Positions 48,612-52,722 of a stretch of DNA of 52,722 bases are shown one piece after another. Source of the stretch: JAGXFP01 sp039714535 (GTDB lineage: Bacteria > Desulfobacterota > Desulfobulbia > Desulfobulbales > JAGXFP01); assembly GCA_039714535.1 (NCBI GenBank), contig JBDLJC010000022.1, forward strand, positions 1-52,722, given 5' to 3'. Position 1 is the first letter of the stretch, and each line of letters opens with the position of its first letter. A program made the position numbers and the translations under genes. The notes beneath the pieces were generated by a model, which was not told where the DNA came from, did no database searches, and saw only the letters and a program-made list of their open reading frames with translations.

Positions 48612-51593
48612 ATGCGTCCAATCTACCTCCTCACTTTAAACGACCTTCACTACGCTGTCTGGAAAGACGAGGTAGAATCTGTACGTAAAATTGAGACCAT
48701 CCATCGTCTACCGTTCAGCCCCGCCTGCATAGCCGGCCTGGCGTTCATCGATAAGCAGAGCACCGCCCTGGCCGATCTCGCCGCCTTAATCGGTCTACCG
48801 CCCTTTGCCCAAGACTCCCATGCCCAGTTAATCTTCGTTAACAGCCAAAAAAAAGGTGCCGCCTTTGTTGTTTCCGGGGATATTGCCGAGATTTCAATCC
48901 CCGATGAGTCGGTCCAGCCCATGCCGAATTACGTAGCAACCCCGGAGATATCAACCTGTGTTCTTTATCAGGGCAAACCGGTGCCATTGATCGATCTCAA
49001 TGCCCTCTATCAACATATCCACTCCAAGAACCTTAACCCTTCCGTGCCGACCTTATCGGTACCGGACCAAGGTCAGCCGCCCACCCCAATAACCAGGACC
49101 AAACTATTCACCGCCGGTGAAGAAGTATTCGCCTTGCCGGCAGACATGGTTGGCAACACCATCGCCCAACCATTCGATATTACCGAAATCCCCCTGACGC
49201 CATCACCCTTAAAGGGAATAATCACCGAGGGGATCTCCGTAAGCCCAGTGATCGACTTGGCCGAGAAGATGAACTTGCCAAATCAGGGAAATAAGCAAAA
49301 GCTGCTGATGGTCAAAATCGGCGAAGATAGTTTCGGTTTCCTTGTTGATGACGAATTAGAAACACTTTCTGAAAACGAATCTTCCATTTCCCCCCTACCG
49401 CCCTTGGCGAAATCGTCATTAATCAGCGCAGCCGTCATCCATCATCAGCAGATAATTCCACTTGTCGACCCCATGGCAATAATTGCTTCGGACACGGCAA
49501 AACTTGACGATATCACCTTAGCCGACCAATACCAGCCAGATTCAGCTTTCGGCGCCGACTTTAACCATGAAGAAATCGAAATAGTGGAATTCATGCTTCT
49601 CGGGGAACGGCACGCCTTACCCAAAACCGAGGTAGAGGATACCCTGCCGATCGCAACATTTCGGCGAGTCCCGGGTCTGCAATCTCTGGTAATTGGCATA
49701 ACCGAATACCAGGGAGAGATCCTGCCAGTCATCGACTTGGCCCTGGTTTTTGGCCGCCGCTCTCTAATAAGCAGCGACGGGCAGATGGTTCTGGTCAAAA
49801 ACGGCGATTTCCGCACTTTCGTTATCACCGAGGCAATCCATCCGGAGCGGAGCCTGCCCCTAAACATCCAGAAGAAAGTACCGATCAGCCTACCGCACAA
49901 GCTGATTTACGGCTGCTATCCAGACGGGAACATCGTCCGCTTAATTGTTAATGTCGCAGCCATATCTATACATTTTGACAAAATGGTCGTAAAAGAATTC
50001 CTATCATCTCTGACTAAAGAAATGGCGGCAACAGCCGCAGAAATCGTCCCAGACCTGCTCCCCGCCGAAGAAGTACTGCGACTTGAAAAAGAGGCGCACC
50101 TGAGCGAAATTGCCGAGCCCCCGCAGCCAGATAATTTAGCGCCGGCCAAAAGCGAAGAAGGCGAGAAACAACCGGAGCCAGGAGGAACTAGTCCTGAGGA
50201 ACTAGCCAATATTGAACCAGTAGCCGAAATTAAGACTGAAGAACTTCAGCAAGAGGATACAGAGGCAATAGAACCTCCAGATACTCAACAGATAAAGCAG
50301 GGCGAAGATCTAATTGCCCTGGAGAAGCCTGCGGAATCGCCCTCAACATTAACCGAGAATGAGCCGACAGCAGGTATCGATCTCCCGCAACTGCTCGTTG
50401 GTGGAGAGCAACAGCTAGATGAGCAAAAACCTGACGATACCCCCGAGAATGGCGAACAACTAAGCAAAGGTTGGGCGACGAAATCTGATCAGTTAGACGA
50501 AATCAAACTCCCTCCCCATGAGGCCGAAAAAGTTGAACCGGCGCAAGATGCGGAACCATCTATCGAGAATCAGCTCACAACAGAGCAACCCAAGCAAGTT
50601 ACCCCAGAAAAACTCCCGCCCCAGGAAGATCTAGCCAGCAGCAAAGCAGACGAAGAATATCTCAAATTACAAGCCGAGGCCAAGGAAGAAGAGATTCGCA
50701 GACAAGAAATTCTGCAAGAGAAGAAACGCGATGCGCAAGCTCTGGCCATTGCCAAAGAAGAGCGTCTTAAGCAGGAAGAACTTAACAGGCAGGAACTGGC
50801 AGCCGAGGCTGAAGTAGAACGAAGCAGAATGCGCAAAATCCTGGCGCGACAAAAACAAAAAGCAGAACTCCTTGAGGCCGAAGAGGCACGGATCAAGCTT
50901 GCGAATCAGGAGAGAGTCAGAGAAGAGGAGGAACGGTGCAACCTTGAAATAGAGGAACTAAACAAGGCGGCGGCACAATTATTAGAGCGGAAAATCAGCG
51001 CCTCTGAAAAAGAAAAAATTCGCATATTAGCCGAATTCAGAGACGGGAAAAAGAAATCCACACATGTCAACAAACCGCGGCTCGTGCTTCTATCCCTCCT
51101 GCTGCTCATACTGCTCGATATCTTTTTCTTCTCCGGCGTTACCCAAAAAGACCAACCTGAGCCGCCGAGCGGCGTAAATGTTTTAAGCGAGGAAAAGGTT
51201 GCCACAAAGCCCACAACACCGGTCATTGCCCCACCCAAAGCACTCACTGCCCCAACCAAAACAGTCATTACCCCAACCATACCGGTCAATGCTCCACCCA
51301 TAATGGAAGAAGAAAGATTACCCGTCAAGTCGGTGGTCAGTCCCAAACCGCCCCCCAAAAAAGAAGAAGCACTAGCACCCCTTACCATCATAGTTCCGGA
51401 TAACATCCCCCTGCCAACCCATACATATAAGGTGCAAAGGGGAGACACGCTGTGGGATATTTCCATGCGCTTTACCGGCAATCCTTACAATTATCCCTTC
51501 GTCGCCCGGGAAAATGATATCGCCAACCCGGACCTGATCTTCCCGGAGCAACATATCTTGCTGCAAAGAAAGAACAAAAAGCAACAACCCTGA
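48612..51593 (+). CDS. Triple CheW-coiled coil-TM-LysM scaffold protein
   Basis: The 993-residue protein has three tandem CheW-like domains (about 1-135, 160-295 and 320-455). Each ends in the family pattern (KPVPLIDLNALY, ISVSPVIDLAEKM, GEILPVIDLALVF). An acidic, Pro/Glu-rich linker follows (about 480-680), then a long charged coiled coil (about 680-808), a basic stop-transfer (KKKSTHVNKPR) and one membrane helix (824-841). Beyond the helix lie a Pro/Thr linker (850-930) and a LysM domain (938-984; YKVQRGDTLWDIS). Positive charge before the helix predicts CheW inside and LysM in the periplasm, where LysM binds peptidoglycan. I infer a tether joining the chemosensory array to the cell wall. 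FimV of the Pseudomonas Pil-Chp system has LysM and one membrane span but in the opposite order and without CheW. No ribosome-binding site is seen. Confidence 0.88.
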   Translation: MRPIYLLTLNDLHYAVWKDEVESVRKIETIHRLPFSPACIAGLAFIDKQSTALADLAALIGLPPFAQDSHAQLIFVNSQKKGAAFVVSGDIAEISIPDESVQPMPNYVATPEISTCVLYQGKPVPLIDLNALYQHIHSKNLNPSVPTLSVPDQGQPPTPITRTKLFTAGEEVFALPADMVGNTIAQPFDITEIPLTPSPLKGIITEGISVSPVIDLAEKMNLPNQGNKQKLLMVKIGEDSFGFLVDDELETLSENESSISPLPPLAKSSLISAAVIHHQQIIPLVDPMAIIASDTAKLDDITLADQYQPDSAFGADFNHEEIEIVEFMLLGERHALPKTEVEDTLPIATFRRVPGLQSLVIGITEYQGEILPVIDLALVFGRRSLISSDGQMVLVKNGDFRTFVITEAIHPERSLPLNIQKKVPISLPHKLIYGCYPDGNIVRLIVNVAAISIHFDKMVVKEFLSSLTKEMAATAAEIVPDLLPAEEVLRLEKEAHLSEIAEPPQPDNLAPAKSEEGEKQPEPGGTSPEELANIEPVAEIKTEELQQEDTEAIEPPDTQQIKQGEDLIALEKPAESPSTLTENEPTAGIDLPQLLVGGEQQLDEQKPDDTPENGEQLSKGWATKSDQLDEIKLPPHEAEKVEPAQDAEPSIENQLTTEQPKQVTPEKLPPQEDLASSKADEEYLKLQAEAKEEEIRRQEILQEKKRDAQALAIAKEERLKQEELNRQELAAEAEVERSRMRKILARQKQKAELLEAEEARIKLANQERVREEEERCNLEIEELNKAAAQLLERKISASEKEKIRILAEFRDGKKKSTHVNKPRLVLLSLLLLILLDIFFFSGVTQKDQPEPPSGVNVLSEEKVATKPTTPVIAPPKALTAPTKTVITPTIPVNAPPIMEEERLPVKSVVSPKPPPKKEEALAPLTIIVPDNIPLPTHTYKVQRGDTLWDISMRFTGNPYNYPFVARENDIANPDLIFPEQHILLQRKNKKQQP

Positions 51594-51609
51594 ATTTAAG
51601 TGTTAAGAG

Positions 51610-51636
51610 TGTAAGCAAGTCCTTACATTTTAATTT
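51610..51636 (+). terminator. Likely terminator after the CheW-LysM gene
   Basis: TGTAAG and CTTACA pair around a six-base loop, followed by TTTTAATTT. The stem is short. It overlaps the -35 of the next gene's promoter by two bases, so the two are closely packed. Confidence 0.5.
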
Positions 51637-51663
51637 GATTTAGGGGCTAAAAAATTATATAAT
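51635..51663 (+). promoter_or_regulatory. Sigma-70-type promoter of the two-CW gene
   Basis: TTGATT and a perfect TATAAT are separated by 17 bases. This is the best-matching promoter in the window. The predicted start is near 51670, at the beginning of a stable hairpin (51668-51710). Confidence 0.75.
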
Positions 51664-51667
51664 GTAG

Positions 51668-51710
51668 CATCGGTTATTGTTTATGATCATCCCAAGATGA
51701 TTTACCGATG
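51668..51710 (+). other. Two-tier 5'-leader hairpin of the two-CW mRNA
   Basis: The outer arms CATCGGT (51668-51674) and ACCGATG (51704-51710) and the inner arms ATCATC (51686-51691) and GATGAT (51696-51701) form a hairpin with a CCAA tetraloop and an asymmetric internal loop. It would stand at or near the 5' end of the transcript, 36 bases ahead of the start codon. A 5'-stabilising role or a regulatory RNA element are both possible; it matches no riboswitch that I know. Confidence 0.5.
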
Positions 51711-51745
51711 TTAATTAACGTACAAAAGTGTTTAGAGGTGGAGAC

Positions 51746-51946
51746 ATGGCAGAAGCTAGTGGAAATTGTTGGGATATTATGAATTGCGGTAATGAAAAGG
51801 ACTGCCCAGCTTATCCCGATAACGGTAAAATGTGCTTTAGCGTCGCAAAGACCCTCTGTAAAGGGGAGGTGCAGGGTACATACGAGCAAAAAATCAAGAA
51901 CTGTAGAGAATGCCAGGTTTATAAGACTTTAATGGCTGGTGTGTAA
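51746..51946 (+). CDS. Two-CW-type cysteine-rich small protein
   Basis: The 66-residue product starts at the ATG at 51746, right after an AGAGGTGGAG site; a GTG six codons earlier overlaps that site. Eight cysteines follow the two-CW pattern: NCWDIMNCG, CPAYP, MCFSVAKTLCKG and NCRECQVYKTL. The second CW is CF here. Such proteins recur in Desulfobacterota, often near chemoreceptor or sensor genes, and may bind metal or a cluster. The function is unknown. It has its own promoter, leader hairpin and terminator, so it is expressed independently of the chemosensory genes to its left. Confidence 0.85.
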   Translation: MAEASGNCWDIMNCGNEKDCPAYPDNGKMCFSVAKTLCKGEVQGTYEQKIKNCRECQVYKTLMAGV

Positions 51947-51992
51947 ACGAACCGGCTTACCTGAAGACCGGCGCATACACCTTTTTTTCAGA

Positions 51993-52030
51993 AAAAATCC
52001 CAGTCGGGTAACAGCCCGTCTGGGATTTTT
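51993..52030. terminator. Bidirectional rho-independent terminator
   Basis: AAAAATCCCAG and CTGGGATTTTT form a perfect 11-bp stem, with inner GGG/CCC pairing. U-runs are present on both strands. It separates the two-CW gene from the convergent PilZ gene. Confidence 0.92.
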
Positions 52031-52128
52031 GATATTAACCACCCACGATTCAGTCAATTCCACCCAGTGGAACCAGCCGGCAACTTATCAGCAATCTCAC
52101 TTAGAGATTACTGCTCTTCTGCTGACCA

Positions 52129-52521
52129 TCAAAAACCCAAGGCGCTTTTGATGGCCTGAAAATCATCATCGGCAATATCCCTAAATTTTATGCCGATTTC
52201 ATTACCCTTGCCACCTTTTTTGCTCCAGACAACTTCGGCAATAACTGAGAGAGGCTTAGAGAGGGCCGCATCATCCAACAGGACAGAGAGATTTTTCTTG
52301 TGCCTCTGCCAGCCTGCCAGATGAATATTTACAGTCAGGATCGCTCCAGGCTTGAAAAGAGTGGAAGATATGAAACATATGCCGACTGCGCTGATATCCT
52401 TACTTTGAACGATCTCGCCCGGTTCTGTCGGCATGGGGTAGGCCAGCTCACGAACCTCGACTTCAACCTCCTTGGGTAAGCGGGGAAACTCTCGGAATTC
52501 TTTATGATTTTTTGGGCTCAT
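52129..52521 (-). CDS. PilZ-domain c-di-GMP-binding protein
   Basis: The product is 130 residues. The c-di-GMP motif is complete: RxxxR (Arg10 and Arg14 in REFPR), then the DxSxxG motif (DISAVG near 42-47). A beta-barrel pattern follows. The ATG has a GGGGGGAG site. With no other domain it should act as a c-di-GMP-responsive adaptor. It lies convergent to the chemosensory locus, not in its operon, so a functional link is only suggested by proximity. Confidence 0.9.
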   Translation of the reverse strand: MSPKNHKEFREFPRLPKEVEVEVRELAYPMPTEPGEIVQSKDISAVGICFISSTLFKPGAILTVNIHLAGWQRHKKNLSVLLDDAALSKPLSVIAEVVWSKKGGKGNEIGIKFRDIADDDFQAIKSALGF

Positions 52522-52702
52522 CTCTCCCCCCTTTCAGCAAGAAATCTGCAACCACTCCATTTTTAAAGACCTAAAGCATATAACCTCACCAAACCTGGAA
52601 ACAGGCGCCCAGCGACCAGAACTATTTTACATAATAAGATCAGCCAATCATAAAAAACTGCTAACAAGATTGCCTGATCGATTTTTAAATTAGGAGAATA
52701 AC

Positions 52703-52722
52703 TTGATTCGCCACAACTCACC
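52703..52722 (+). CDS. Possible start of a gene cut by the window edge
   Basis: A TTG at 52703 is preceded by AGGAG at a six-base spacing and opens a frame that reads IRHNS to the window end. Only six codons are visible, so this is tentative. Confidence 0.3.

Noticed and set aside
1..52722. CRISPR arrays, insertion sequences or prophage genes
   Set aside because: No regularly spaced repeats, transposase, integrase or phage structural genes were found on either strand.

Overview
The window reads as a chromosomal segment of a Gram-negative anaerobe-type bacterium, most likely a member of the Desulfobacterota (former Deltaproteobacteria). This is an inference from gene content: selenocysteine synthase SelA, a REC-DUF4388 response regulator, a two-CW cysteine-rich protein, an LbtU-like outer-membrane porin, many zinc-ribbon or ferredoxin modules, frequent GTG/TTG starts with strong Shine-Dalgarno sequences, and a very large chemosensory locus. 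I saw no insertion sequence, CRISPR array, rRNA or intact tRNA. All major reading frames are intact except one frameshifted ferredoxin-like remnant near the left end.

Left region (1-10.6 kb, minus strand): an apparent operon led by a 2116-residue iterative type I polyketide/lipid synthase (KS-AT-ACP-KR-DH-phosphopantetheinyl transferase), followed by a GMC-type oxidoreductase with a cysteine cluster, an HTH-plus-two-[4Fe-4S] protein, and a decayed paralogue of the latter. The synthase domain order is that of enediyne PKSs, but the rest of an enediyne cassette is absent, so the product is unknown. The likely promoter of this operon shares an unusual core with the promoter of a PQQ-propeller protein 5 kb away.

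11-18 kb: an orphan HAMP membrane protein; a tightly overlapping five-gene operon for protein-thiocarboxylate-dependent sulfur incorporation (ThiS-like carrier with a C-terminal extension, MetY, MoeB/ThiF-like activator, JAMM protease, TusA-like protein); and an exported, internally duplicated beta-propeller protein carrying four vicinal Cys-Cys pairs.

18-30.5 kb is mostly housekeeping and regulation: a LOG-family protein, a degenerate double-GGDEF/TPR protein overlapping selA, the N-end-rule transferase aat, a small zinc-ribbon protein, a Kef-type cation/proton antiporter, an Rrf2 regulator, a hybrid histidine kinase and an LbtU-type porin.

30.9-52.5 kb is a co-directional chemosensory locus: a REC-DUF4388-zinc ribbon-REC regulator, a CheB-like protein, an MCP with a duplicated sensor, CheW, CheY, a HAMP-only membrane protein, a CheA with two extra His-less Hpt-like repeats, a second CheB-like protein, a zinc-finger-ParA fusion, a three-gene ABC importer, a hybrid kinase, and a 993-residue protein with three CheW-like domains, a coiled coil, one membrane span and a periplasmic LysM domain. 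A two-CW protein and a PilZ protein follow. Neither CheB-like protein retains the esterase Ser and His, and no CheR is present. I infer a non-adapting chemosensory array that is positioned by ParA and tethered through the membrane to peptidoglycan by the CheW-TM-LysM protein. That protein is the most novel element of the window.
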